A stretch of 64,000 nt of DNA. It comes from Pontederia crassipes. Its lineage: Eukaryota > Streptophyta > Magnoliopsida > Commelinales > Pontederiaceae. Location: positions 51,830,995-51,894,994 of the forward strand of contig CM060198.1 in assembly GCA_030549335.1 (NCBI GenBank). Reading direction: 5' to 3'. Made by a program: the position numbers and the translations under genes. This document shows positions 47,500 through 60,286 of the stretch, piece after piece; within the stretch, counting starts at the first letter, position 1; each line of letters starts with the position of its first letter. The notes beneath the pieces are model-generated. The model was given only the letters and a program-made list of their open reading frames with translations. It was not told where the DNA came from and searched no databases.

Positions 47500-49070
47500 T
47501 CGGACAATAAGAATAAAATTTAATAGGATCGAATCTTGCTACATGTGTGTATATATATGTGGACGTAGCTAAGAAAATATACATATATTTTGTTAATGGA
47601 TAAAAAAAATTATATATGTTCAAGGCCTACTCCGATGGATACAATACAGAAATGGTCCACATTAATGTATTTTTATATCACTAATGTGTCACATTATTGT
47701 GATTTTAATTAGCCTGTAGTTGACAAGTTGTCAAATTACTGCTTAATTGGAAAGAAATCCATTATCTTTAATGTTAATATGGCTTCTTCCTATCTATAGT
47801 ACAAATGAATTAAAATTGTTAATTTTTAGGACAACTATATGTCATAATCGAGGGGTTGGCAGCCACGTATATGTAGAGCTACTAATAATGTAAAATTTTA
47901 ATTGATGAATATGTAGAACACTCTTTTCTATAGTAGTTTTTATTATAAATTTAACAAATTCATTAATAGATTAATTATATAATTTATCGATGAAGTAATA
48001 TATCTATCAAATTAGTTGAGAATAAAAAATATCATCTTAGGCTAAATAAATGATGTTCATCTAAACATTCTTAAGTTTGACTAAATTTACTAATAAAAAT
48101 AAATCAATATATAATTACTTATTGGTCCGAATGCGCTACATATAATATAATTTATCTCATTAATAATGGGCCTTGATAGCAAAACAGTAACGCTACTGGC
48201 ATTAATTTATTAACCAAATAACACTTGCTTTTCAGCATTAAGTTCTTAATACCTTATCTAATTAATTAATAATTAATAAGCTTCCAAAAAATATTTTTTA
48301 GATTTGTTCTTTTCTTGCTCAAGTTGTTGGATGTTGGTATACTCTGAAAGAACCTCATGAACTTCCTCCATGCATATATCCAAAATGTGAAGTAGGTTAT
48401 ATAACAAAAATATATATGGTCAAAATAATTAATAATCGTGTTAAATTCAAAATAATACAATATAAAAATGATAAACGAAAAAGGAAGCGGTCTATAGTTA
48501 GAGAGAAACAAATACAAATAAATATACAATAAAATAGTAAAAAGCAAAGTTGGGGAGGAAGAAACCCAAGATGATCTTGGTTTGCGATTATTCCTTCCAT
48601 TTCCACGAGGAGATAATAAATTATTTCTCTTTTCCCGACCAAAAGGAATTAAAGAAGAGAAGAAGAAATATAAAAAAAAACACATAATTAATGAGCATGC
48701 CAATTAATTTAATGATAAATAGTGTGAATCCCAAATGCCTAACCTGCAACAATCTCCACAATTCTAACATTATTTTAACGTTTTTCGAGGGGAATTAGAC
48801 AATATAAAAATGATATATATGCCATGCATGATGGCTTGTATAGAAACATTAACATGCATGGACCCAACAAAAAAGACCATCAATAAGCCTTTTAGGATTT
48901 ACTCAATTCCCTCTACCGTTGGATTGGCAAACATCCAAGAGCGACCCTCTCTTGGTTTGAAGACGTTTGTCTTCTTGGATGTTGAGAAATATATATAAAC
49001 TATAGCTGCCATGTCCAATCTTATAGAGTACTTCGTCTAATTTGACCACTCATATAACATATTCATAATC

Positions 49071-49106
<36 letters not shown>

Positions 49107-49190
49107 CTTTTGGAATCAAGAGCATATATAGTACTTGTGTTATGAAAGATTTAGACGTCACATAATGTGAGTTCAATATCATTTTGAGAA
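47500..49190. other. Intergenic DNA upstream of the SOSEKI gene
   Basis: AT-rich. An (AT)n run at 49073-49104 lies about 95 bases before the start codon. No recognisable gene; long minus-strand frames at 48266-48703 are AT-driven chance frames. Confidence 0.4.
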
Positions 49191-49195
49191 AGAGA

Positions 49196-50804
49196 ATGGA
49201 GATTTCAAGAGTTAACGTCGTCTACTTCCTCAGTCGGAACGGCCGGGTGGAGCACCCGCACCTCGTCCGCGTCCACCATCACAGCCGCAGTGGCGTCCGC
49301 CTGCGCGGTACGCGTCACCAGCTTGCATGATCTGATCACCTGAAACATGTAAAATTTTTTGGCTAACCAATTTTTGCCGATCGGTCAGATGTGAAGCGAT
49401 GGCTCTCAGAGATCAGGGGGAAGGAAATGCCTGACTCCTTCGCTTGGTCTTACAAGAGGTCCGTCTTTCTCTCTCCCCCTCTCTCTGTCTCTCTCTCTGA
49501 GATGAGTGTTTATTTCATGTGTATTTGGTACATATATAGGCGATATCGGAGTGGGTACGTGTGGCAGGATCTGACGGACGACGACCTCATCACGCCCATC
49601 TCCGACAACGAGTACGTGCTCAAAGGTTCCCAGATTCTGCATGCGTCACCTTCCACCGCCGCCATGGCCAGGCAACACTGCTTCTTCCCCTTCGGTACGT
49701 ACCTGCTATACGTCTAATCTCTCACGTGTTCATGGATTTGTGACATTAAAGCCTTCTGCTGTTCAACATATCGACCCAAGATAAAGACAAGACCCAAAAC
49801 GTGGCTGAGGACGCCGGTGATCAGAAGGCAGAAGAACAGGAGACAGGAACCCCTCCAAAAATCTCGTCGGAAACGGTCGAAATCCTGCCGGACGACGTCG
49901 ACGATTTGACCTCCCCGAAGCCACCGCCGGCGACGGCCGCCCCGGGTGAGCAGTGCTCATCCGGCGCGTCGGACGAGTCGACCGGCAGGAAAGCCGTGTT
50001 CAAGATCGACGCGTTCAGGGAACGCGGTGGGAAGGAGAAGGTGGCGACGGAGGTGCCAGCAGCCGGAGATGGAGCGGGCATAGTTAACAGCAGGAGGAGG
50101 GACGTCGGCGACGGCTCTTCCAAGGTTGCGACTGAGGTGCTGTGGAGCATCCTGACGTGCCGCGACAACTGCGCGGACCCCGACGCGCTGCGTCCGATCG
50201 TCAGCCGGCGGAGGGAGAAGGCGAGGTCCAGCAGCGCCGGCGAGGGCACCACGTCCACGACAGCCGGCGGCGTCAGCCGGAAGGATGATAGTTCGAGGTG
50301 GTGGGCATTACATCAACATCTTTACAATTAATATTTGCTTATTATGAAAGCGATAAATGATTTGTGCCTGTGTTCATTATTAGTGGTATATGATTAATGT
50401 GGCTTGGGATATTATTACCTCCATATATATATTTTCCATGATATCTTATAATTATACATCATTATGAATGCTACACGTATTCTTTTTGCTATTTTTCTTT
50501 CATTATTTCTTCTTTTGTTAGTTTTGGAGGTAGGTCACTATAATACACTGTGAAACAAATTATAATCACGGGAATTTATAGAGTCTAGTAAATGGGATTT
50601 ATCGAATATTTTTATTTCGCCTTTTAGCTTTGCTTCTAATATTTTGATTTCGAAATTAGTGGAATTAAATTACTGAATGCATGGTGTAATGTTGGAAGCA
50701 GGAAGGAGAAGTCAAAGAGCAGCGGCATGGGGGCCAAAAGGCCGGGAGAGAAGGACGTCCATTCAGCTACGTACAATCCGGCGTGCATGCCCAACTGCTC
50801 GTAT

Positions 50805-50852
<48 letters not shown>

Positions 50853-51405
50853 GATGAGATTTGGTCATGCTAAAATATGGGACTTTAGAAATCTGCTCAC
50901 TCTTTGTAACATTACCACCATCAGTCCCGAAGATTAAGCAGCCAGCCATCAGATTACCCTGTTCGTACGCTATTACATTACCACCACATAATTACTAAAT
51001 CCTAAAATTTATCCATCCAATTAGTGATCGTTAAAGACACGATAACCGAAAGATTGAGAAAAGAAAAACATAAAAAAATGAGCTCAAGTCATGATTATGT
51101 TTCATCATTAACCTCATCTGTGATGAAGTGGTTGCATGGGAACGTGGAAAATATCATATATAAAAGCATTCAAGTCTGAAAAGGAGAAAACTTGGAGCGC
51201 GTAATAACATTGCAGAATGTAGTGCATAATATACACTTAAAAAGGACTTCTTGTGCATTTTGCAGGATGCTAATTTGTGAATAATAACATAGTTAAACTT
51301 TTATCATGCTGCAGGCAATGTGGTAAAGCATTCAAGCCAGAGAAGTTGCACTCACACATGAAGTCGTGCAAGGGGCTGAGAGAGAGAGTAAAAAAAACAG
51401 CATGA
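49196..51405 (+). CDS. SOSEKI family protein (DUF966, DIX-like)
   Basis: Six exons join in frame with GT-AG introns: 49196-49307, 49389-49458, 49540-49694, 49781-50297, 50702-50800 and 51315-51405, giving 347 residues. The first about 110 residues form the DIX-like oligomerisation domain: [20 protein letters not shown], then [35 protein letters not shown] and [10 protein letters not shown]. The middle exon is acidic, GC-rich and low in complexity. The C-terminus carries the family zinc-finger-like motif [20 protein letters not shown] (C-x2-C-x11-H-x3-C). SOSEKI proteins polymerise through this domain and mark cell edges and corners as part of plant cell polarity. The short intron 5 opens with a (CT)n tract. 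The start at 49196 (MEISRVNVV) matches the usual short leader. Upstream is an AT repeat; a GA run lies in the 3' UTR. Confidence 0.92.
50806..50849. repeat. (CT)n microsatellite at SOSEKI intron 5 donor
   Basis: About 22 CT units starting five bases into the intron (donor gtatg). Confidence 0.95.
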
Positions 51406-51523
51406 ACAATGAGAAAGTGGCTATAAAACCAGACGAAAAAAAATTGAAGGGCACTCCGCAGAGGCAGTGTCTACCTTCCTTCTCTCTGAAACACTAAATT
51501 TCAGTTGGTACAATTATGGGGTT

Positions 51524-51563
<40 letters not shown>

Positions 51564-52250
51564 TTCGGTCCAGTATATATTTGTTTTAGTTGAGAGATTT
51601 CTTTCAGTCCAATATGTGCTTGGTTGTAGTTGAGAGAGTTCTTTCAGTCCAATATGTCTGTTTTAGTTTGGACTTTGAAAATTGTTGTTGTATAAATGCA
51701 ACAAATACTTTTGCCTTGCCTGATGGGGTGATGGCTATGTTGTGAGATAAAAGATGAATCCTTCATCTCAATATGGCACTTTTTCTATTATTAGCCATGC
51801 CTTGCAATTAGCTCGTTTGGTTCATGTACTTGAGCTGAAAGCTAAAGAAGGGAGCCATTGTTATCTTGTAGGTTAATGTGGCGTGGGGCGAGAGATAATT
51901 AATTAGGTGATAGTGTAATGTGTTCTTAAGAATTTTAAATTTGAATATAAACTAGGAAACATGATGGGTTTGATAATAGATTATGATTATATTTTTATAA
52001 TCGTTTTGATGCTAAAAGTGATATTTTTTTGGGGGTAGTCAGCCTCAAGTCCACACGTTTTTTTTAGAAGAGGTGTCACGCTAACGATTATGCATACACA
52101 CTTAGATAGATAAGTCAGTCCATTATCAAACTTAACTAATTTAATAAAATCATCTCGTACTTGATATCAAGTGAGGCTCCCAAGAAAAAATTTTTGCACT
52201 CACAAGAATTCGAACTCGAAATGTAAAGATAAATCTTTTATCACTCCGAT
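51406..52250. other. 3' flank of SOSEKI and intergenic DNA
   Basis: Likely 3' UTR up to about 51720. A near-repeat, ctttcagtccaatatgt, occurs at about 51601 and 51641. No further gene. Confidence 0.4.
51527..51560. repeat. (GA)n microsatellite
   Basis: About 17 GA units in the presumed SOSEKI 3' UTR. Confidence 0.95.
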
Positions 52251-52954
52251 CAATGCTATAAAAAATGGACCAGACCGACCGATTCAATCGATTCAACGAG
52301 ACTGAATCCGACCGTGATCGACCAGTGATTCAGTTTGATTTGATATCAAAATTATTTTTGACATTGAATCGAAAAAAATGGTTGAACCGGTTCAACTCAA
52401 TTTAATTCAAATTTTAAAAAATAAAATTAAAAAAATGACAAAAATATGAAAGTTAAAAAAGAAAAAAAATAAAGAAATATAAGAAAGGCAAAAAAGGAGA
52501 GAATATTATATGTATAAAATTAAATAGGAATTAAAATAAAAAAGGTAAATATTTAAAATTGAATAACATTAAAATAGAAAATTATTAAAGGGCATAAACA
52601 AAGAAAATAAAAAAAAAGTGTTAACGAAAAAAGAAATAAAAATACTTTAAGATAAAATTTATAAAGATAGCATCTGTCATCAATAAATAAGAGATATTAA
52701 ATTAAGAATAATCTATTTATATTTACATGTTAATTATTATTATTTATCATTATAAAAAATTATGTTATATTAATTTTTAATATTGTTAATAGGTGATTAG
52801 TACAATATTCATATACTATATCATATAACTTATATTATAATTATTATAAATAATATTTTTTTAATAAAATTTGATTAAATCGGGTTGAACCCAATTGGAC
52901 CGGCCGGTCCAACTGAGACTCAATAAAAAGTCCTGTACGATTATGAAAACATTG
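52251..52954. mobile_element. hAT-type MITE, 704 bp, with 8-bp target duplication
   Basis: Starts caatgctataaaaaatggacc and ends gattatgaaaacattg, whose complement gives caatgttttcataatc. Flanks are actccgat and actccgag (7 of 8). The terminal arms are rich in ggttgaacc/ggttcaac phrases; the core is AT-rich and non-coding. Nearly full-length match with 62337-63017. Confidence 0.8.
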
Positions 52955-53361
52955 ACTCCGAGTCAACCCTTATTACTGACAATAATATAGTTTATTTTTC
53001 AACTTTCACCTAGAGGGGTAACTAAAGAAGTGCACTCCAGAAAGCACAGTGCCACTTTGGATGTAATAGTTTTATTCTCTAACTAATTTTTTTTTACCCC
53101 CAGTTTTTTTTTATCTCATTTTCTTAATTAGCAACTATATACTACTTGAGGAGATATTGAACAAGTTCATCCCATCTTTCTTTTTTCTTGTAATAATTGA
53201 TCCCATCTTTTTTTGTGTTTTGCAATTAATTGCATGCAGAGTCCAGAAGCTAAATCCAAGTCTATTTGATCATAAATATAAAGATAACACCATAATGCGT
53301 CCACATAATATCATAACATAGTTGAGAGGCCCTAAATAAACTTGGACGATGCTTTGATTAA

Positions 53362-53395
<34 letters not shown>

Positions 53396-53525
53396 GCATG
53401 CAGAGTCCAGAAGCTAAATCCAAGTCTATTTGATCATAAATATAAAGATAACACCATAATGCGTCCACATAATATCATAACATAATTGAGAGGCCCTAAA
53501 TAAACTTGGACGATGCTTTGATTAA

Positions 53526-53568
<43 letters not shown>

Positions 53569-54300
53569 GCATAATATTTCTCTCTCAATTATTCATACGG
53601 TGAATTCGATCAATGTTGCACTAAAATTATGTGAGTATAAATATAAAGATAATGTTCTTCCTATATACTTGGAGCTTTTAACAGTCAATCACTCCATTTG
53701 TGCAAAGAGATTAATCATTTCTTCGTGGACATACTTTTAATGTAACAATAATATGGTCTGTTTGGGTTTTTTCGAATTTAAAAAATTTCTATCTTTTTTT
53801 TTAATCAGCGGATTTTTTTATTGTTTAATTAATATTAAATAATTATTATGTTATATGTTGCCAAAAATATTTGTTTATCATATATTTTAAATTTTAATTT
53901 TATATACTAATTAATTAATTTTACATGTTAGACAGATTTAAACTACAAAAAATAAAACAATTTTTTAACTACAATTTGTTAGGCAGAAGTATCTTATCGT
54001 CTTGTTTAATTTTAGATCAGATAAATTATATTTTAAATAAAAGACACAATTTTTTTTAATTCAACTGCATTTGTTATTTTATATTATAGTTTTTATCGTT
54101 CATTTTGTTCTAAATAAATTCTGGAAATGATTTATCAAATTATGTATACTTGCAAATGTAATTATGAAATGATTTAATAAATGCCTAGAACAATTTATAT
54201 GTGAATTAAATTTAAAAAATGCCCAGACCAATGTATCTATTTGTTTCCAAAATAATTAAATTCTTGTAAAAAAATAACTTGTAAAATAAATGGTTTAAAT
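52955..54300. other. AT-rich intergenic DNA upstream of the oxygenase gene
   Basis: Apart from the tandem duplication at 53227-53567, nothing recognised. GC content rises sharply at about 54330. Confidence 0.4.
53227..53567. repeat. 164-bp tandem duplication with (AT)n ends
   Basis: Unit 1 is 53227-53390 and unit 2 starts at 53391; both begin taattgcatgcagagtccag. They differ by one base (catagttgag against cataattgag) and in the length of the terminal AT run (longer in unit 2). Recent slippage or unequal exchange at the AT tracts is likely. Confidence 0.95.
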
Positions 54301-54348
54301 TGCACCTGTTCCTTATCTTCGTATGCACTTGCAGCCTCCTGCTCGTAA

Positions 54349-57300
54349 ATGGAAGCTCTCGCCACCACGCTGCCATCCTTCTCGAGCGTCTTCTCCTCCT
54401 CCTCCGCCTCCTCCTCCCTCCACCGCCGGCCATCTCTTCCCCTCCTCCGCCGCAGTACTCGCTTCCGCCGGCCCCTCCGTCCCTCCACCGCGCTTTTCCG
54501 GCCGCGCTCGCAGCTCGCGACTTCTCCTCTCCCCGATGCCGAGCCACGTAGTGACGCCGCGGCCGGCGCCTCCGACGGGAAGAAGTTCGACTGGTTCTCG
54601 CAGTGGTACCCTCTGGCGCCCCTCTGCGACCTCGACAAGCGCCGGCCGCACGGCAAGAGGGTGTTGGGGCTCGACGTCGTGATCTGGTGGGACCGGTCGG
54701 AGAACAAGTGGCAGGTGTTCGACGACCGCTGCCCCCACCGGCTTGCCCCGCTCTCCGAGGGCCGCGTCGATCCCTGGGGCCGCCTCCAGTGCGTCTACCA
54801 CGGCTGGTGCTTCGACGGCGCCGGCAACTGCAAGTACATCCCCCAGGCGCCTGACGAAGGGCCGCCCGTATGATTTCTCATTTCTATACTTATTTCGGAT
54901 TAAACTTAAGCCGTTTTGTTTTGGTTCAAATTTGCATTATAACTGGTACATTTGCCGATAGCCAAGTGGAACTACTCATGCCATACTTGTAGGCGGAAGA
55001 ATACAAAAGTTCCTATTTTGTATCTTGTAGACTAGTGAGTTCGCTCTGAATGATATTAGAATCTTAAGGTTATATGAATGTATAATTTGAACGTGCGTTA
55101 ACTGTTCAATGACCACTGTTTGAAAAGTTTAATGAAACTTCTGCACGGTAGACCAAATGAACTCTGAAACTTTGGTAAAAGAGAGCAAATCATGACGCAT
55201 TTTGGTGGACAGTAATTGTAGATTTCTACTAACTATGCTTTTATTTAAAGTTCCTTCAATCCATTTTTTCCTTGCAAATGATGTAAGCATGCCAAGTATC
55301 GATTTGTATCTTATTCGTTTCTCCAAAAGTTTGAGTTTACTGGTTGTTTCATATTAAACCACTTAGGTATATGACTAGCTGCTTTATTCAATGCAAGTTT
55401 CTGTTATTATTCTTTACAAATAACTTCTCTGGACTGTTCATTTTATTGTAAAAAAAAAGAGAAATTTATCAAAAAAATTCCTCAGGTTCACACATTTGGT
55501 AAGGCATGTGTGGCAGTTTATCCAAGCATTGAACAAAACAAAGTTTTGTGGTTCTGGCCAAGCACTGATCCTCAGTACAGAAATATTGCAACTAAAGAAA
55601 AACCTCCGTTCATACCAGAGTTGGATGATCCTTCATACACTTGTACTATGGGAATAAGAGATCTTCCATATGGGTAAATATTATTCTCTAGGCTTCGGCT
55701 AATTTCTGAGTTCATGTTATATATAATTGAAATGAAATTTCCTTTTAGCTGTTTTATCTTCTATCATTTTGCATTCAGTTTCTCTCAATGCTGATAAAAT
55801 GTTATGGTGCAAAGATTGTTGACAACAAGAGCTTAGTTGGGTCTTGCTGAAATGGGTCTAAACAGGGTACTGACTTCCAACCAGTCTAGCACTAACTTTT
55901 AGTACTACTTGCAACATGTTAATCTCTTTTTCAGAAAAGAAGTACCGAACAAGCAGTATAAATAATTGAAGATAAGAGGGAGTGACACTCTCCTATTTTT
56001 TTTATAATCAACAAGGAGAGAGGAAACATCTGACTCTATTGTTTTCAGGTTTATCTTTGAATCCCTTAAATTAAACAGGTTGGCTAGCGGTTTTGTCCAC
56101 TTTTACTCCTGTAATGGATAATCTATTTTGTAATCAGCATTTTACATGGCAAGAATATCAGACAGAAATTCTCTTTTAAAACTTTCTTGTAGCGTGCTGT
56201 ACAAGAAGATAACTTTTCCGTGCACTTCGCCAGAAAACAAACTTTGCATGCACAACACAACATATTTCAATATCTTGATTATGATATTCTTTGGGGACAC
56301 TATAGTGGATCAATTTTCATTTCAGGTATGAAGTTCTGGTAGAGAATTTGATGGACCCTGCTCATGTCCGATATGCACATCGTGGAATCATGCGGATACC
56401 AAAGCGACCACAAACAAGATATGTACTTCTTGATTACTGTTATTAAAAATTGTTCTTAGAACTTTAAATGTAAGCATCTATTGTTTTTCTCAAACAAGGT
56501 ATAAGATATTTTGGCTTTAAAAATCTGTAGAAAAATAACAAAATTGTCCTATTAATGTCTTAAGTTGGCATTTCTACTGTTGTCCTTTGATTAGCATTGC
56601 CAACAATTGGGTTTCTTTCACAGCTATTGCTGACAGGGAAGGAGGACAGCCAATGGATATAGTAATAGAAAAATCAAGTATATCTGGCTTCCGTGCTAAG
56701 TTAGCACTAGGATATGCAGACTTCATAGCTCCTTGTGTTTATTATTCTGGACCAAGTAATGCTCCAATTGATGAATCTATTGCATCCAAAACGGTAATGT
56801 AAATCCATGACACTGAGTAAAAAGGACGCATTGATTTATTATTAACTTTCATATTCATATGGGTTTCAGGATTCTTCAGTTAAAGTGCAAAAGAAACAGC
56901 GAAGAGCTCTACTTGTTTTCATGTGTGTTCCAGTTAGTCCAGGAAAAAGCAGAGTCATTTTTGTCATTCCAAGAAACTTTGCACTTTGGGTAGACAAAGT
57001 AGTTCCACGGTGGTTTTTTCATATCGGGCAGAATCTCATTCTAGATTCAGATCTGTATCTTCTGCATGTAGAGGTATTTCCGCATTTGAACAACTATAGC
57101 CTAACTAATGAATTAACTTCATAAGGCTTAAAAGGGACTCTGTAATTATGAATAGTCTTGCACTACTAATTCGTTTGCAATAAATCTAAAAGATGAAAAA
57201 ACACTATTATTTGAAAGAAGCAAACTCATTAAATACATTAAATATAATATTATTATAAATCCAGAAAATTATATTTCAGATCTTTATAAAGTGAAACCCT

Positions 57301-60286
57301 GAATGGATTCACTACTTTTCAGTATGCAAAAATCTGACATGCTTCCACTTAGTGTTAGTCAAGAAAACAGTGTCGTTAAAATGTAAATTGTTTCATTGGT
57401 TCATCTTCTTCATTATTAGCTTTATTATAATTGCATATAGCTAATTTTTCAGGTGATAAATACACGAATGGTCTCTAGATTCATTTCTAACATTTTCATA
57501 GTTATTTTATCAGCCTTATAATTGGAGTTCCGTAGATTTGTCCTCTTGAACAATTGTGTTAAAGTGTATTAGTTGTGATTTTGTTTACAATCCTTGCACT
57601 TTTACTACTAATGACATTTACCTTAGTTTCATTTCCATAGTAATTTATTCACTTGTATTTTCTGCATCTACCAAAATCCAGATAAGCTCTTTTGAAATTT
57701 TGGTTCTGGAAATAAAGTATTTTCACATTCAACAACAACATCAAAGTCTTATCCCACTATGTGGGGTCGGCTACATGGATCATACGACGCCATTCCGCTC
57801 AATATTTTCACATTCAGCCAAAATATTTTAATTTTATCCTGCTGCTATCCTGAATGATTTGTCTTAGGATTACATGATATAGCATGATGGTATAGAAATA
57901 CTGTTCAACAGCATGCTATGCCTACCAAAATCCGAGGTTTTGGACTTTTTTACTAGAAAGAGAATAGTACAGTCCTGGTTTTTTAGGCTGTGGTATATTG
58001 GTTGAATTGTGCACTTGGGGGGATGAAGTCTGATATGAACTCATGCCATGCTCTATTGCATGATACATGTGCCCTGTATGATAAATTGAGAACTGTGTTT
58101 TCTGTTTCTAGATGTGACACTTGAGCACTTTTGCATCAAATGTTACAGAACACTTAGATGTAGTGTCATTCCCGCTGGTTGCTATTTTGCAGCTGATGCT
58201 ATACCCTCAGCACCTTGGTCTTTGGTTTGCTACTATTAGTTCAGTAGAGCCAATGCAGTAAGGTCACCAAGCTTTGATCAATCTGATCATATTCCATGCA
58301 CCTTCACTACATATGGTTTGGACCTTGGAGTTGCATGTTGCAAATCCTGAAGCGTGCTCTAAAAGAGCCTTGCACTTCATAATATTTGCACAAACTTCCC
58401 TAGTTTTGACAAAGAAACTTTGTGAATAATTACAGAGGAAGAAAAAAAGCAAGAAATCCATTATCATTGTGGTTTATTTTCATTTATAGTTCATGTAATG
58501 AAACTGAACTTCTTACTGTTTATGATCAATGCTTTTCTCCATGCTACATGTTATTATTGGTGCTTGTCAAATTCCTTTACTTGTTTTAGCAGAAAATGTC
58601 AATTCAGTTCCCTGTATGAGGAAATGTGTCATGTTTCTTCATTCGAAGACATGATTAAGTCATCCTTTCTTAATGAGACAAATCCAATGGAAGAATATCT
58701 CAACTATTCTTATCAATTCTTTAATATCTCAACTATTATTATAAATTCTTTAGTTGAGGCCTCTTCTATCTGGATCCTCACTGAAGCTTCCTTCCAGGAA
58801 CGATTTATTGCTATGTCTGGCAATTCCAACTGGAAGCAGGCCTGCTTTACACCAACCAAGTCAGATGCTATGGTTGTTGCCTTCAGAACTTGGCTAAGAA
58901 GGTACTGCAATTATCAGATTGATTGGGGCACTAATGCACAACTTCCACCTAGTCCTCCAAAAGAGCAACTTATGGACAGGTAACATTTAAAATAAAATCT
59001 TTCGTATCTAAGATTATCTTGTCTAGACTAGACAAATCAAATTCATTATTCTCAGCCTTCAATAGCTAAAGGATGTGCGCATATATGCATATTTGCAGCA
59101 TACTTTCTGATGTCCAATCCATCACTCAACCTCCACTATACATATAAGGAATAAGGTCTATGTGGGACAAAAGCTGACCCATATATATGGGTCATTGTTC
59201 TGACGACCCACAAATAGGCACATGTTTGTAAAGATCTTGAAGGTGTTGAATCGCGCCTGATTGTGAACCGTCAAATGACTATCAAATAGTGACCCATATC
59301 TATGGATCAATTTTTGCCTCACATTATCCTTATTCCCATACATGTATATAAACACACAAAACTGAAGTACTAGAAGTCGGAAATACAAGGATTTTTAGAA
59401 ATAAATTATTTGTGGATAAAATAAAATTGTAGATTTTGTGTTTCACAAATCTGAATGGACATTAGCTTGAGTCTCCTCATTTTTGGGAAGCCTGCTTGGC
59501 TTAATGCTTAATGACATTTGAACATCCTGAATATTAAATTATAGTAAACCCAACTAGGTGAATTTAACTGTTTGAGCTCAGGGACGGACCTATGTGAACT
59601 TTTTTCCATCTATTATAGTAAAAGCATATTATTTAATGTTTTTATAAATATATATATTTTTTAAATTTATTAATTTTATAATATGTATTGGCCCCCCTAA
59701 CTCCGTCTATGTTGTATAGTCGGTCCCAAGCCCGAATAAAGGAGGAGGGTTGTGTTAGGCCCCGACAGTCAGCGTAAAATCATGTCGAATCGCATGAACA
59801 TGGATCAACGAATAGCGTCGTATGATCCATGTAGCCGACCCCACCTAGTGGGATAAGGCTTTGTTGTTGTTGTATTGGTCCCCCTCAATTTTTTCCTAGG
59901 TTCATCCCTGTTCGAGTTGGCTTTGAAGTTTGTGTATTTTTTCTCAGTTTCCTTTAAGAGTTAGACATAGGCATCTGGTAGTCAATCGATTGATGATGAG
60001 AAGCTTTCTCCCTCTTTTTGGTTGCTTCAGATACTGGTCTCATGTTGTGCAATGTCGTAGCTGTCATGCTGCTCTAAAGGGTCTACAAGCTCTACAGTTA
60101 TCTCTACAGATTATATCAATAGGTTCTGTGGGAATTGTTGCAGCTGTGAAACAAAGTATGATGTCAACCATTACAAGGACTGCTATTGTCTCAGTGGCCA
60201 TAATATGTTTCATTGCTTCAAAGTGGCTGTCTCACTTCATCCATAAGATCTTCTATTATCATGATTATGATCATGCTTTCAAATGA
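54349..60286 (+). CDS. Chloroplast Rieske oxygenase, PAO/TIC55 family, PTC52-like
   Basis: Seven exons, 54349-54867, 55486-55673, 56326-56418, 56637-56793, 56870-57073, 58798-58979 and 60031-60286, give 532 residues. Residues 1-60 are a Ser/Arg-rich transit peptide. The Rieske cluster is C128-x-H130 and C148-x2-H151 ([22 protein letters not shown]). The mononuclear iron site is N243-x2-D246-x2-H249-x4-H254. Next come the PAO-type block ([38 protein letters not shown]), the [14 protein letters not shown] region, the CxxC at 456-459 (VQCRSCHAA) and two C-terminal membrane helices. The family includes pheophorbide a oxygenase, TIC55 and PTC52; order and C-terminus favour PTC52, an envelope protein linked to protochlorophyllide a oxygenation. 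The exon 3 donor reads aag|atatgt where aag|gtatgt is expected. Introns 5 and 6 carry SINE and MITE insertions. Exon 1 is GC-rich, later exons AT-rich. Confidence 0.9.
57732..57802 (-). mobile_element. RTE/SINE tail fragment with 14-bp target duplication, oxygenase intron 5
   Basis: About 70 bp in minus orientation (caacaacaac, ccttatcccac-type tail, ggggtcggctacatggatc, catacgacgccattccgc), flanked by tattttcacattca on both sides (57718-57731, 57803-57816). Confidence 0.85.
59579..59910. mobile_element. hAT-type MITE with a SINE inserted, oxygenase intron 6
   Basis: Starts CAGGGACGGACCTATG and ends with the complement of CAGGGATGAACCTAGG. The ends resemble those of 41291-42018. Flanks tttgagct and ttcgagtt agree at 6 of 8. 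An Au-like SINE (59718-59873) splits its right part. Confidence 0.65.
59718..59873 (+). mobile_element. Au-like SINE nested in a MITE
   Basis: Reads gtcggtcccaagcccgaata, then aaggaggagggttgtgttag, gtcgaatc (B-box-like) and the common tail gggataaggctttg followed by (TTG)n. Confidence 0.75.

Noticed and set aside
48266-48703. 145-codon minus-strand frame rich in Phe, Leu and Tyr
   Set aside because: Composition follows the AT-rich DNA; no domain, no splice or promoter context.
54212-54801. Overlapping long frames on both strands at the first oxygenase exon
   Set aside because: Shadows of the GC-rich exon 1, which carries the transit peptide and Rieske motif in one frame only.
58498-58797. 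Open frame running upstream of the sixth oxygenase exon
   Set aside because: The family sequence resumes only at 58798 ([17 protein letters not shown] after HVE); the upstream part is intron that happens to be open.
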